Of a DNA stretch of 45,722 nt, positions 1 through 6,218 are shown in pieces. Each line of letters begins with the position of its first letter. Position 1 is the first letter of the stretch. Origin of the DNA: a virus. The notes below the pieces were generated by a model. That model made no database searches and was not told the DNA's origin. It worked only from the letters and a program-made list of their open reading frames with translations. The stretch covers positions 1-45,722 of IMG/VR virus record IMGVR_UViG_3300001450_000050. One strand, given 5' to 3'. The position numbers and the translations under genes were made by a program.

Positions 1-531
1 GACAATAGAATATCTGTCGCCGTACTTAACTGGAGTTATTTGATGCCACATAAAAGAAGGAAACACAATAATGCTCCCTGCATTTCGCATCTCTTTTACT
101 GTAGTAAATCTTTTCTTCTCAACTGGAGAAACAAATTTCTGTATCTGAAAGTCTCCTCCCTTAAAATTATCATTTAAGGTTATACATACACTCAACTTGC
201 GTACAAGTCCATCACTATCAGGAAGCATGTCATGGTGCCAAGTGTACTTATCATTCTTAGAATATATACTTACTTGAGGTGTATCATAATTAGTTATATT
301 ATAATTCCACATACATTCTTCTTTAGCAAAGCCAGTATACAAACTAAAAATATCTACAAATTCTTTTGAATTTAAAAAAGCAGTTTGGGATTGCCGCTTT
401 TCTTCGTTAACAACATCACCCTCACCCTCGTTTATTTTTGAGTTATTTAAATCTAAATCTTTTATAAACTTAATTATATTATTACAATGTTCTTTTTCTA
501 TAGCACTATCATAGACTTTGTATGTTTTCAT
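1..531 (-). CDS. 2OG-Fe(II) oxygenase, prolyl-4-hydroxylase/PKHD-like (3' part outside window)
   Basis: This frame starts at an ATG complementary to 529-531 and stays open for 177 codons to the left edge, so the C-terminal end is missing. It shows the iron- and 2-oxoglutarate-binding signature of the double-stranded beta-helix dioxygenases: H99-x-D101 within WHHDMLPD, a GGDFQ strand, and the distal H163 with R173 in the stretch WHQITPVKYGDRYSIV. That spacing fits P4H/PKHD-type hydroxylases, which are common in marine phages and hydroxylate prolyl or other residues in proteins, or sometimes nucleobases. The substrate cannot be read from the sequence. It is the last visible gene of the minus-strand early block. 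The family call is strong; the exact reaction is inference. Confidence 0.85.
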   Translation of the reverse strand, partial: MKTYKVYDSAIEKEHCNNIIKFIKDLDLNNSKINEGEGDVVNEEKRQSQTAFLNSKEFVDIFSLYTGFAKEECMWNYNITNYDTPQVSIYSKNDKYTWHHDMLPDSDGLVRKLSVCITLNDNFKGGDFQIQKFVSPVEKKRFTTVKEMRNAGSIIVFPSFMWHQITPVKYGDRYSIV

Positions 532-559
532 TTAACTTTCATTCCATACACTAGAAGGT

Positions 560-736
560 TTACTTTCCTAACTGTGTTGTTAAATATTGTCGGGCATACT
601 TTTTTGCTTCGTTGCTCTTAAAATATATACCAGCATCTTCAACTACCTCATCAATGGGAAAATCATTCATACCATCATAGTAGTATCCATCACAGAACTC
701 TTGAATATCCATCATATAATTTTTTATCTTACTCAT
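560..736 (-). CDS. small acidic protein, 58 aa
   Basis: A 58-residue frame beginning MSKIKNYMMD and ending QLGK, with a Tyr/Asp-rich centre (DGYYYDGMND). It fills the gap between two other minus-strand genes with no competing frame and reads like a genuine small phage gene: few rare codons and a folded-protein composition. I do not recognise the family. It sits in the early block next to the oxygenase. Confidence 0.6.
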   Translation of the reverse strand: MSKIKNYMMDIQEFCDGYYYDGMNDFPIDEVVEDAGIYFKSNEAKKYARQYLTTQLGK

Positions 737-759
737 CTAACAATTCTCTTTCATAACAA

Positions 760-951
760 CTAATGAATATGCTTTGAACTTTCTTGAAAAATTTGTTCTG
801 TTTCCCAAGTATCTAGACCATTCATAAAATCATTAATATCATCTATTACAAGTTCCTCAATACTCACCGCATTTGCAACATCCAGAAGATAGATTTGTAT
901 ATGTCCTGGTATTTCTGAATGATTTGTAAAACTATATTTGTTTATTGTCAT
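760..951 (-). CDS. hypothetical protein, 63 aa
   Basis: The start chosen is MTINKYSFTN, because GAGAGGAAA lies just upstream; a longer version beginning 12 codons earlier has no better ribosome site. The product is small and acidic (IEELVIDDINDFMNGLDTW) and probably helical in its C-terminal half. Family not recognised. It is co-directional with the rest of the early block. Confidence 0.6.
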   Translation of the reverse strand: MTINKYSFTNHSEIPGHIQIYLLDVANAVSIEELVIDDINDFMNGLDTWETEQIFQESSKHIH

Positions 952-992
952 TTTACATTTCCTCTCATTTGTTATCAAGGGATACAATAAAG

Positions 993-1238
993 CTATTTAA
1001 TTTTTAATGTCTTAATGGATGTTATGCAGCCCCTTGGGATCGATACTGGCGATAGTACATCCCCATCAGGGTCTGATGCCTCGTAGCCTTGACTTATGAC
1101 AATGTGAGTTTTGCTTTCGAAGCATAGCCAGCCAATAGACGTAATCGCCGCCGTCTTGCAGTTTGCAGGACTTTCCCATGCTGCCGAGCGAGTCACAATA
1201 TCAACCCATTCGACCAAAACCGCCTTAAATTGAGCCAT
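993..1238 (-). CDS. conserved-type small phage protein, 81 aa
   Basis: Reads MAQFKAVLVEWVDIVTRSAAWESP and ends with a basic IPRGCITSIKTLKIK strand. The V-x-W-x-D start, a central IGWLCFES strand and a final IP-x-G-C-I strand resemble a short beta-rich protein seen in early regions of many podoviruses; I know no function for it. Its start abuts the stop of the following 72-aa gene without spacing, which suggests coupled translation. Confidence 0.65.
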   Translation of the reverse strand: MAQFKAVLVEWVDIVTRSAAWESPANCKTAAITSIGWLCFESKTHIVISQGYEASDPDGDVLSPVSIPRGCITSIKTLKIK

Positions 1239-1457
1239 TTAAACCGAGTCACCGTCTTTAATTATTTCAGAGATAGGAACCAGTTCCATATCACCGTCTT
1301 CACCCTCTGCAGTGCGAATAAACCCATCTTTTTCGAGTCGATCCAACATGGTTCCAACTACGCCCTCAAAAATTTCATTCTTGGAAAGGTATCGCCCCCA
1401 CCAATAGCATGCTCCCATAGCCATAACAGCTAGTAGGGTGTGTGTTATAACGTCCAT
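1239..1457 (-). CDS. small membrane-anchored protein, 72 aa
   Basis: The N terminus (THTLLAVMAMGACYWWG) is a single predicted membrane helix, followed by an acidic cytoplasmic or periplasmic tail (FIRTAEGEDGDMELVPI). The stop codon lies directly against the ATG of the next gene downstream on this strand. Family unknown. A short anchor plus a charged tail fits an early host-envelope effector, but this is inference. Confidence 0.6.
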   Translation of the reverse strand: MDVITHTLLAVMAMGACYWWGRYLSKNEIFEGVVGTMLDRLEKDGFIRTAEGEDGDMELVPISEIIKDGDSV

Positions 1458-1709
1458 TTACCCACTCCTCATGTAATACTGTACTATACCACTAAACAGT
1501 ATGGCAAATGCTATTGCATTAATAATTATTATTGCTCTATCGTGCCATAGTAGGCCGACAACTAGCCAGCCGAATGCTCCTGTTGCTTGAGCAATAATAT
1601 TCTCAGGATATATATTGTTACTACTAAGAATCATACCAAAGATCAGTATAATACTAGCTAACCATTTGATATACCAATCTTTAGTGTGGGTTGGAGTTAC
1701 TTTATCCAT
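1458..1709 (-). CDS. small integral membrane protein, 83 aa
   Basis: Start taken at MDKVTPTHTKDWY; this ATG follows the TGA of the lipoprotein gene by two bases, with GGG about nine bases upstream, whereas the longest frame needs a TTG start inside that gene. Three hydrophobic segments (IKWLASIILIFGMIL, ATGAFGWLVVGLLW, AIIIINAIAFAILFSGIV) predict two or three membrane helices. The pattern WYIKW...GMIL...IYP...GW..VG.LW.DRA looks like a conserved small membrane protein of marine phages. Function unknown; a holin-like role is possible but not shown. Confidence 0.6.
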   Translation of the reverse strand: MDKVTPTHTKDWYIKWLASIILIFGMILSSNNIYPENIIAQATGAFGWLVVGLLWHDRAIIIINAIAFAILFSGIVQYYMRSG

Positions 1710-1711
1710 AA

Positions 1712-1921
1712 TCATAAACCCATTTGACAACAAAATACAGTACGTTCTACAGGTACTACAGGTGGTACAGGTGGTACAACCTTATCAGGTTTATTATAGA
1801 AAGAGGGAGGTAAAGGAGGTGGGATAACCCCACTCTCCTCTTTACCACATGCAACTGCAGCTAAAATTATAGCAACAGTTATAAATGTTAATTGAAAAAT
1901 CGTTTTAGTTTTTCTTTTCAT
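1712..1921 (-). CDS. small proline-rich lipoprotein, o-spanin candidate
   Basis: A 69-residue product with a basic start (MKRKTK), a hydrophobic core and the lipobox LAAVAC, so it should be processed by signal peptidase II with Cys25 lipidated. The mature part is short and unusually rich in proline (VIPPPLPPSF, VVPPVPPVVPVE). Small proline-rich outer-membrane lipoproteins are the hallmark of Rz1-type outer spanins, but no clear inner partner is adjacent, so the spanin call is inference. Its start overlaps the end of the DUF932-like gene by four bases (ATGA-type junction), which argues for translational coupling. Confidence 0.6.
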   Translation of the reverse strand: MKRKTKTIFQLTFITVAIILAAVACGKEESGVIPPPLPPSFYNKPDKVVPPVPPVVPVERTVFCCQMGL

Positions 1922-2880
1922 GCAGCTACCTCAAGAAAGTTTTCAAAAGCCTCAGAGTTTATCCATTTACTGACACTTTGTTGACGCTTAAACAGTGTAT
2001 CAGGTCCAGAGTTTTTACGCAAGTTAAACCTACCATCCCCATGACTACCATAGTGGGTCATAGCAGATACTAAAGAGAATACATTGCTGCCTCGTTCATG
2101 TGTCTCATCTATATATTGAGCAAACAATCTATCAGATAAAGTATTTTTCTTTTTAGGTTCGTCGGTACTACCACTCGTTAGAGTACGAAATAACTCTTGG
2201 ACTTTCATAGTATTATTTATCCCTTGGTCAGCCCACTTCTGATACTTATCAACCATCCAACCATGACGGGCAATAGCACTATCAAATGCACTAAGGAAGC
2301 CATCGACACTAAAGTTTTTAGTATGACGTTTCTTTGTTACATCATATTCACCACTGATCATACCATTGGTGCAGAAGAAGTCAATAACACCACCATAGAA
2401 CACAACACTTGACGATCCATCAAAGGTATTTTTTAGAATAAATCTAAGTCCAACCTCTGTTTTATGTCCTGTTTTTGTTTCAACAGTACCTTTCATTTTA
2501 GGTAAAATGTATTCCGCAAAGCATACAGAACCATTTTTAGCAATGTGATCTTTTATTTGAATGTCTGCTAAAACAGAGGGATCAAAGTGATTAACCATCT
2601 GCTCTTGCATTGGCATAATAATCTCTTCATTTTCTACCACACGATAGTTTTTGTTAACTATCGATAAACATTCTTCTGGTTGCAAGGGTGGGGTGCCACG
2701 GGAAAGCATCTTGTACTTCTCTGCTACAGTTCCTGTAGAATGTCCAGAAACTTGTTGCTCATTTACTTTAAAAAAGATAGATCGATTATTAGTGGTGGTG
2801 AGGTGATCTAACATATTATACCCTTTTTGAGCAAGTGAAGCGGCGAAAGATGATGTAGAAAATCTATTGGTATCAAACAT
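1918..2880 (-). CDS. DUF932-like phage/plasmid protein, 320 aa
   Basis: A 320-residue protein with the look of the DUF932 (phage/plasmid-like, TIGR03299-type) family: a central region RFILKNTFDGSSSVVFYG followed by FFCTNGM, corresponding to the usual N-x-x-D-G-S ... C-x-N-x-M strand pair. The family is common in early regions of phages and plasmids and has no firmly assigned activity. The length is near the usual size. GTATCTCC-type spacing is not obvious, but AGGAGACTAAA (read on the minus strand) precedes the ATG. It probably heads a coupled pair with the proline-rich lipoprotein. Confidence 0.7.
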   Translation of the reverse strand: MFDTNRFSTSSFAASLAQKGYNMLDHLTTTNNRSIFFKVNEQQVSGHSTGTVAEKYKMLSRGTPPLQPEECLSIVNKNYRVVENEEIIMPMQEQMVNHFDPSVLADIQIKDHIAKNGSVCFAEYILPKMKGTVETKTGHKTEVGLRFILKNTFDGSSSVVFYGGVIDFFCTNGMISGEYDVTKKRHTKNFSVDGFLSAFDSAIARHGWMVDKYQKWADQGINNTMKVQELFRTLTSGSTDEPKKKNTLSDRLFAQYIDETHERGSNVFSLVSAMTHYGSHGDGRFNLRKNSGPDTLFKRQQSVSKWINSEAFENFLEVAA

Positions 2881-2903
2881 TTTAGTCTCCTAGTTTAAGT
2901 TAT

Positions 2904-3152
2904 TTATTCTGCATCTAAGAGATAACATAGGTTTTCATCTCTTTCTGATGCCATTGTAGTTAAGTAAAATTTCATAGCTTTCTCAAGGTGTTCTGCTCTG
3001 TTTTGTAACTTTTTAATTTTAACATCTTGTTCGATATCGTCTACCACCCCTTTTACTCCAGCGGTAGCACCAGCCGATAATAGAACTATAGGCGGAGCGG
3101 CACATCCTCCAAGAAAAGCAGCGCATAGTATAATTAATATTTTATATTTCAT
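2904..3152 (-). CDS. small coiled-coil lipoprotein, 82 aa
   Basis: Start set at MKYKILIILCAAFLGG, the ATG nine bases after GGAG; longer starts overlap the upstream gene further. The signal ends in the lipobox LGGC, giving a lipidated Cys. The mature chain has a short hydrophobic stretch (PPIVLLSAGATAGV) and then a charged helix likely to form a coiled coil (DIEQDVKIKKLQNRAEHLEKAMKF, described here in parts). It could be an envelope effector or an outer spanin; neither can be decided by sequence alone. Confidence 0.6.
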   Translation of the reverse strand: MKYKILIILCAAFLGGCAAPPIVLLSAGATAGVKGVVDDIEQDVKIKKLQNRAEHLEKAMKFYLTTMASERDENLCYLLDAE

Positions 3153-3324
3153 TTTCATCTTCTCCAAATATTTCTTTCCAGTATTCTTCTATGTCTAGAC
3201 GGCTGGCCGGATTGTAGCCAGCTTCTAGCATATCCATTCGGATGTCATCTTCCATAGTCCAGCGACCTTGTTTTTGTCTGACATCTTTTCTAATTAATAC
3301 AAAGTCGTAGACTGAAATAGACAT
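3142..3324 (-). CDS. hypothetical protein, 60 aa
   Basis: A 60-residue acidic product beginning MSISVYDFVLIRK with a helical C terminus (IEEYWKEIFGEDENEI). It starts inside TAATG shared with the stop of the preceding gene and ends 11 bases inside the lipoprotein gene, so it is locked into a coupled chain. Family not recognised. Confidence 0.55.
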   Translation of the reverse strand: MSISVYDFVLIRKDVRQKQGRWTMEDDIRMDMLEAGYNPASRLDIEEYWKEIFGEDENEI

Positions 3325-3521
3325 TAGTCTACTACTATAATCTCGGAAGGAGCTAGGTCTATATTATCTAAATTTTCTTTATTATCTATAAAGAAAGTAA
3401 TTTCTCCGCCGTCACCTTCCTCCGTTACAAAACGGACAGAGACTGTTGTAAAATCCTGATGATTTCTTTGCGTTGTATTAATAGACTTAACATCATGTTG
3501 CATTATGGTAGTTAAAGACAT
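3324..3521 (-). CDS. hypothetical protein, 65 aa
   Basis: Start chosen at MSLTTIMQHDVKSI because GGAG lies eight bases upstream; the longer frame would begin inside a palindromic repeat. The product appears to be a small beta protein (TTVSVRFVTEEGDGGEITFF). A similar M-x-L-T-T-I-x-x-H-D-V start occurs in early genes of other phages as I remember it, without a function. One-base overlap with the next gene. Confidence 0.6.
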   Translation of the reverse strand: MSLTTIMQHDVKSINTTQRNHQDFTTVSVRFVTEEGDGGEITFFIDNKENLDNIDLAPSEIIVVD

Positions 3522-3554
3522 TGTATTCACTCCAATGTGGTTGAGATACTTTAT

Positions 3555-3602
3555 ATTAATCATTCTAAGTATCGTAAGATAACTCTACTTAGAATAATTA
3601 AT
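3555..3602. repeat. intergenic palindrome, copy 1
   Basis: Two 17-base arms (3555-3571 and 3586-3602) are complementary except for one position, with the inner 10 bp (ATTCTAAGTA/TACTTAGAAT) perfect. The 14-base loop TCGTAAGATAACTC resembles the loops of copies 2 and 3. It lies at the junction between two minus-strand small genes, the same position taken by the other copies. Confidence 0.75.
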
Positions 3603-3707
3603 ATTGGTTAACAGGGTATTCGAAGTGCTAAAGATCATATCGAAATATAATATACCTGCTCCTAAAAGAAAAGTTAAAAGTGTAGCTTTTATAATTACAT
3701 TTATCAT
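3585..3707 (-). CDS. tiny membrane protein, 40 aa
   Basis: A 40-residue frame, MINVIIKATLLTFLLGAGIL at its N terminus, which is one membrane helix followed by YFDMIFSTSN. It is preceded by GGAATATAAAACTATG, the same 16 bases (start codon included) found before the next upstream gene. The stop codon lies in the first arm of palindrome copy 1. Function unknown; single-span peptides of this size are common in phage early regions. Confidence 0.5.
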   Translation of the reverse strand: MINVIIKATLLTFLLGAGILYFDMIFSTSNTLLTNINYSK

Positions 3708-3736
3708 AGTTTTATATTCCCTTTAAAAGTATGTGG

Positions 3737-3883
3737 TTACATGTTACCGGGGCGAAATTCCGTTTCGTTTTGAATGGATAATTCAGCGTCATTGTTTTCC
3801 ATATATTCCCTAGCCTCTAAAACTGTTTTAAAATCCATGTAGAACATGACTTCTCTCAGTTCTAATTCGGTATATTTTGTCAT
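3737..3883 (-). CDS. small acidic protein, 48 aa
   Basis: A 48-residue frame (MTKYTELELREVMFYMDF...TEFRPGNM), helical and acidic. Its ribosome site and start codon form GGAATATAAAACTATG, identical to the leader of the 40-aa gene downstream. A 15-codon frame with an AAGGA site (3896-3943) ends just ahead of it and could be a leader peptide, but is too short to call. Family unknown. Confidence 0.5.
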   Translation of the reverse strand: MTKYTELELREVMFYMDFKTVLEAREYMENNDAELSIQNETEFRPGNM

Positions 3884-3963
3884 AGTTTTATATTCCTAAC
3901 AAGAAACAACAGTAATAATATAAGCAGGATTTAATTTAACCATAATTTTTCCTTATTAAAGCA

Positions 3964-4665
3964 TTAGTGATCAAGAAAAGTAATAGGTTTTTTAGTAGTC
4001 CAGCACAGTGTACAGTCACCACAACTATCACTCTTATCTACTTGTACTAGACAAGTAATAGCATTAGCTGTCGAGTTGTGTTCTGTATTGGCCGATAAGG
4101 TATCGGAAGGCAGAGAGCTAAATCGTACAGCAAATCTTTCAAAGCCTATGTTATCCCTCAGATCAAGCAAAGCTTGTCCAATATTTCTTGATGGTTTGCT
4201 GGTATTAGTAGAGCCATAGTGATGACGGGAATATCCATAGATATTTAAAGCCGGTCTATTATGTAGCTGGGTTTCCCAAAACTTTACATATAGAACACTG
4301 TAAAAGTCCCCTAGAATGTGCAGCCTAACAAGGTATCCATTGGGATGCTTTTTATCTAAAGCATCAAGCTCTAACTTGAGCCTTGGCATTAGTCCTTTAG
4401 TTTTAAATCTATGACCGAATGGCATATTGTTCCCATAGCAATCAGCCCAATGCTCACAAGCATTAGTGCAAGTCTCTCTTTCCACTAAAGTCAATGTATA
4501 CATTGGATAGCCGTTTAGTTTACCTCGTAATACTTTTCGGCCAAGCTTCTTATTGGTGCTTGCTTTAATAACTTTATGTGGATAACTATCAACTTCATGT
4601 ATATTTTTCTGGTACAAAGTAGTGCTATTAACAATAGCATTATGGTCTGGGGATAGTGTGGACAT
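3964..4665 (-). CDS. GP88-like Cys-rich phage protein
   Basis: A 233-residue protein with cysteine clusters ETCTNACEHWADCYG near residues 64-76 and DSCGDCTLCW near the C terminus, plus a central VRLHILGDFYS. This order (Cys cluster, R-x-H-x-x-G-D-F, C-terminal C-x-x-C-x-x-C) matches the phage gene product 88 family as I know it, found in mycobacteriophages and many environmental phages. The cysteines suggest a metal or Fe-S site. The biochemical role is not established. It is expressed with the early block and followed by no close partner. Confidence 0.7.
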   Translation of the reverse strand: MSTLSPDHNAIVNSTTLYQKNIHEVDSYPHKVIKASTNKKLGRKVLRGKLNGYPMYTLTLVERETCTNACEHWADCYGNNMPFGHRFKTKGLMPRLKLELDALDKKHPNGYLVRLHILGDFYSVLYVKFWETQLHNRPALNIYGYSRHHYGSTNTSKPSRNIGQALLDLRDNIGFERFAVRFSSLPSDTLSANTEHNSTANAITCLVQVDKSDSCGDCTLCWTTKKPITFLDH

Positions 4666-4667
4666 GC

Positions 4668-4835
4668 TTAATTATCCTTATCTAGAAAGTTATTAACTTC
4701 ATCTTGTCCATATTGTTCAAACATTTTACCTAAGAATACATGGCTCTGCTCACCATTAATGATGTACTGTCCCCAACCATTTGCGGGACTATTTAAAGCC
4801 TTCACATATTTTTCCGCATCTTTCTCTAAACTCAT
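4668..4835 (-). CDS. hypothetical protein, 55 aa
   Basis: Frame MSLEKDAEKYVKALNSPANG with a final EQYGQDEVNNFLDKDN helix. GGAG lies eight bases before the ATG. The gene ends two bases before the start of the GP88-like gene, so the two are probably translated together. No family recognised. Confidence 0.6.
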   Translation of the reverse strand: MSLEKDAEKYVKALNSPANGWGQYIINGEQSHVFLGKMFEQYGQDEVNNFLDKDN

Positions 4836-4889
4836 TTTTAAACTCCATTTAAAAAGTATTCAGATATTGAGTGTATGCCTAGCGTAACC

Positions 4890-4979
4890 CTAAAGTTTTT
4901 TAATATCTTTGTATAGTATATATGCTATTCCCACGAATACAATAAATAGTATTGTCGATACCACAATTGGGAAAGTCAT
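4890..4979 (-). CDS. single-span membrane peptide, 29 aa
   Basis: A 29-residue frame (MTFPIVVSTILFIVFVGIAY plus a basic tail YKDIKKL) that is almost entirely one membrane helix with positive-inside charge at its end. AGGAG lies 11 bases upstream of the ATG and the previous gene stops four bases away, which supports real translation despite the size. Confidence 0.45.
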   Translation of the reverse strand: MTFPIVVSTILFIVFVGIAYILYKDIKKL

Positions 4980-4983
4980 AATA

Positions 4984-5139
4984 TTATTTACTCCTATTTA
5001 TTAACTCTTTGATTATTTTATTAAAGCTAGGATGTTCCCTGTTTTTGACTGCTAGATTACGAACTAGCCAACGAATATTCTCCGGTTTACTTAAATCTCT
5101 ACGATTTAAGGGTACGTTCATATCATCTGGAATAGTCAT
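4984..5139 (-). CDS. small basic protein, 51 aa
   Basis: Frame MTIPDDMNVPLNRRDLSKPE followed by NIRWLVRNLAVKNREHPSF; GGAG is six bases before the ATG in the leader GGAGATTATTATG, nearly identical to that of the 72-aa gene upstream. Basic and helical. A sequence such as N-I-R-W-L-x-R-N-L suggests a compact helical domain. Function unknown. Confidence 0.55.
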   Translation of the reverse strand: MTIPDDMNVPLNRRDLSKPENIRWLVRNLAVKNREHPSFNKIIKELINRSK

Positions 5140-5175
5140 AATAATCTCCATTAATCAAGTTATTAATGTCTCAGA

Positions 5176-5226
5176 TAATTAATCATCCCCTAGTATCCTT
5201 ATAGTCTACTAGGGGATTATTAATTA
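5176..5226. repeat. intergenic palindrome, copy 2
   Basis: Arms 5176-5195 and 5207-5226 pair over 20 bases with one mismatch (a C facing what would be A). The outer part is TAATTAATCATC/GATTATTAATTA and the inner stem CCCCTAGTA/TACTAGGGG. The 11-base loop is TCCTTATAGTC. It separates two minus-strand genes and begins just after the stop of the upstream one. Confidence 0.8.
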
Positions 5227-5233
5227 CCCGAGG

Positions 5234-5452
5234 TTAGGCTACCGCCTCGACTTCCCCAGCTTTAAATCTAAGACCTTCTTCCTTCGGAAGGTTCTCGGTG
5301 TTCTTTATAACTTTAAAAGAACCGGAAGGGTGAACTACTCGGATTGGTAGGCCGTCTTCGACGGCTTGTTTATAAACTTCATAGCCTTCTTTCAACTTAA
5401 CCCAACGGGTTTTGCGGAAAGCTTGGGTAATCTTCTCGGTACGTTTTGCCAT
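5234..5452 (-). CDS. small basic protein, 72 aa
   Basis: Frame MAKRTEKITQAFRKTRWVKL, ending FKAGEVEAVA, with a good GGAG site in the leader GGAGATTATCATG. The N terminus is strongly basic and could bind nucleic acid; the rest resembles a short beta unit (LPIRVVHPSGSFKVIKN). It is bracketed by palindrome copies 2 and 3. It is relatively GC-rich compared with its neighbours. Confidence 0.6.
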   Translation of the reverse strand: MAKRTEKITQAFRKTRWVKLKEGYEVYKQAVEDGLPIRVVHPSGSFKVIKNTENLPKEEGLRFKAGEVEAVA

Positions 5453-5487
5453 GATAATCTCCTATCGGTTGGCGGTTGGTTAAAAGA

Positions 5488-5540
5488 TAATTAATAATAT
5501 TCTGGTATCCTAAGATAGTCTACCAGAATATATTTAATTA
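5488..5540. repeat. intergenic palindrome, copy 3
   Basis: Arms 5488-5507 and 5521-5540 pair over 20 bases with two mismatches; the inner 11 bp (ATATTCTGGTA/TACCAGAATAT) are perfect. The loop TCCTAAGATAGTC is close to that of copy 2. The inner stem differs from copy 2 yet keeps pairing. Confidence 0.8.
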
Positions 5541-5543
5541 CCC

Positions 5544-5717
5544 TTACAGTTTGTGACTTAGCATTTCAACTTCGATGCCGAGTTTCTGTATAGTTCTCAT
5601 ATTGGCAGGTGTTAACGTCTTTTGATTTGTAAGCTCTGTTAAGAGCTTTGATTTGTCACAAGCTGGATAGTAACGGTACTGACCATAGTCAGAACGCATA
5701 TTCATTTGGATTTTCAT
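5544..5717 (-). CDS. hypothetical protein, 57 aa
   Basis: Frame MKIQMNMRSDYGQYRYYPAC, then DKSKLLTELTNQKTLTPANM. A GGAAAATGATT leader precedes the ATG. The C-terminal half (TPANMRTIQKLGIEVEMLSHKL) looks helical. The stop lies four bases from palindrome copy 3, and palindrome copy 4 precedes the gene. Family unknown. Confidence 0.6.
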   Translation of the reverse strand: MKIQMNMRSDYGQYRYYPACDKSKLLTELTNQKTLTPANMRTIQKLGIEVEMLSHKL

Positions 5718-5735
5718 AATCATTTTCCAGTTATT

Positions 5736-5787
5736 TAATTAATCATCTACTGCTTTCAAAGAAAGCTAAGTAGTAGATTATTAATTA
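5736..5787. repeat. intergenic palindrome, copy 4
   Basis: Outer arms 5736-5751 and 5772-5787 pair over 16 bases with one mismatch at the same place as in copy 2. The interior holds a second perfect stem, GCTTTC-AAA-GAAAGC. One end overlaps the stop codon of the 55-aa gene. Confidence 0.75.
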
Positions 5788-5952
5788 GTTTTGACGGATG
5801 GCAGATAGAAAATACTCAGCTTCACATAGATCATCACAAGTTGTGATGTGGTCTCCGGTAATTGTATTGTGGAGGTCATAACCTCCATTGAAGGAAGATA
5901 CTTCCATGTCTAGCTCGGAGAAATAGAAATTGAGGGATTGAATATTGGTCAT
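5785..5952 (-). CDS. hypothetical protein, 55 aa
   Basis: Frame MTNIQSLNFYFSELDMEVSS with a TTCDDLCEAEYFLSAIRQN end. GGAG is seven bases before the ATG. It is the first complete gene of the left minus-strand block as transcription leaves the control region, so it is likely among the earliest expressed. Acidic; no family recognised. Confidence 0.6.
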   Translation of the reverse strand: MTNIQSLNFYFSELDMEVSSFNGGYDLHNTITGDHITTCDDLCEAEYFLSAIRQN

Positions 5953-5973
5953 CAGGTTGCTCCAATTAAGTTT

Positions 5974-6025
5974 TAATTAATCATCTAGCTAGTTCGTAAG
6001 AACTCACTAGATAGATTATTAATTA
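5974..6025. repeat. intergenic palindrome, copy 5
   Basis: Outer arms TAATTAATCATC and GATTATTAATTA as in copies 2 and 4. The inner stem, CTAGTTC-GTAA-GAACT with a small bulge before CTAGAT, is different again but still folds. It lies upstream of the first early gene, in its probable leader RNA. Confidence 0.7.
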
Positions 6026-6045
6026 GTTTCATCATAGACTGTCAA
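6017..6045 (-). promoter_or_regulatory. candidate early promoter, minus strand
   Basis: On the minus strand a perfect TTGACA (complement of 6040-6045) is followed 17 bases later by TTAATA, or at 18 bases by TAATAA, both poor -10 boxes. It would transcribe the leader containing palindrome copy 5 and the early block. An alternative is TTGGTA-N18-TATATA (complement of 6387-6416). Neither is certain. Confidence 0.3.
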
Positions 6046-6135
6046 GAACTTCATCAAAGTTTATTCGAATCTCATCAGTTGTTGCATTACTGCAACAGTC
6101 AGGGTTTGGTAGTTAGTCGGTTGATATCTAATATT

Positions 6136-6182
6136 ATTTTTTATCTTTAGAGATCACTTTGATCTCTCTAAATATAAAAAAT
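6136..6182. repeat. long imperfect palindrome in control region
   Basis: Arms 6136-6156 and 6160-6182 pair through about 20 positions with a two-base bulge; the inner AGAGATCA-CTT-TGATCTCT is perfect. It resembles the intergenic palindromes in size but lacks their TAATTAATCATC ends. A 12-base perfect palindrome ACCTTGCAAGGT follows at 6186-6197. Confidence 0.65.
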
Positions 6183-6218
6183 AAAACCTTGCAAGGTGAT
6201 ATTTCTTTTTATCTCCAA

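Noticed and set aside
5176-6025. Ordinary rho-independent terminators as the only explanation for the palindromes
   Set aside because: They lack a T-run on the coding strand, are AT-rich at the ends and occur between genes of one apparent transcription unit, so simple termination does not explain them.
6032-6113. 27-codon minus-strand frame (PNPDCCSNATTDEIRINFDE then VLDSL)
   Set aside because: It looks protein-like but has no ATG, GTG or TTG start between the upstream stop and its body, so at most a gene remnant.
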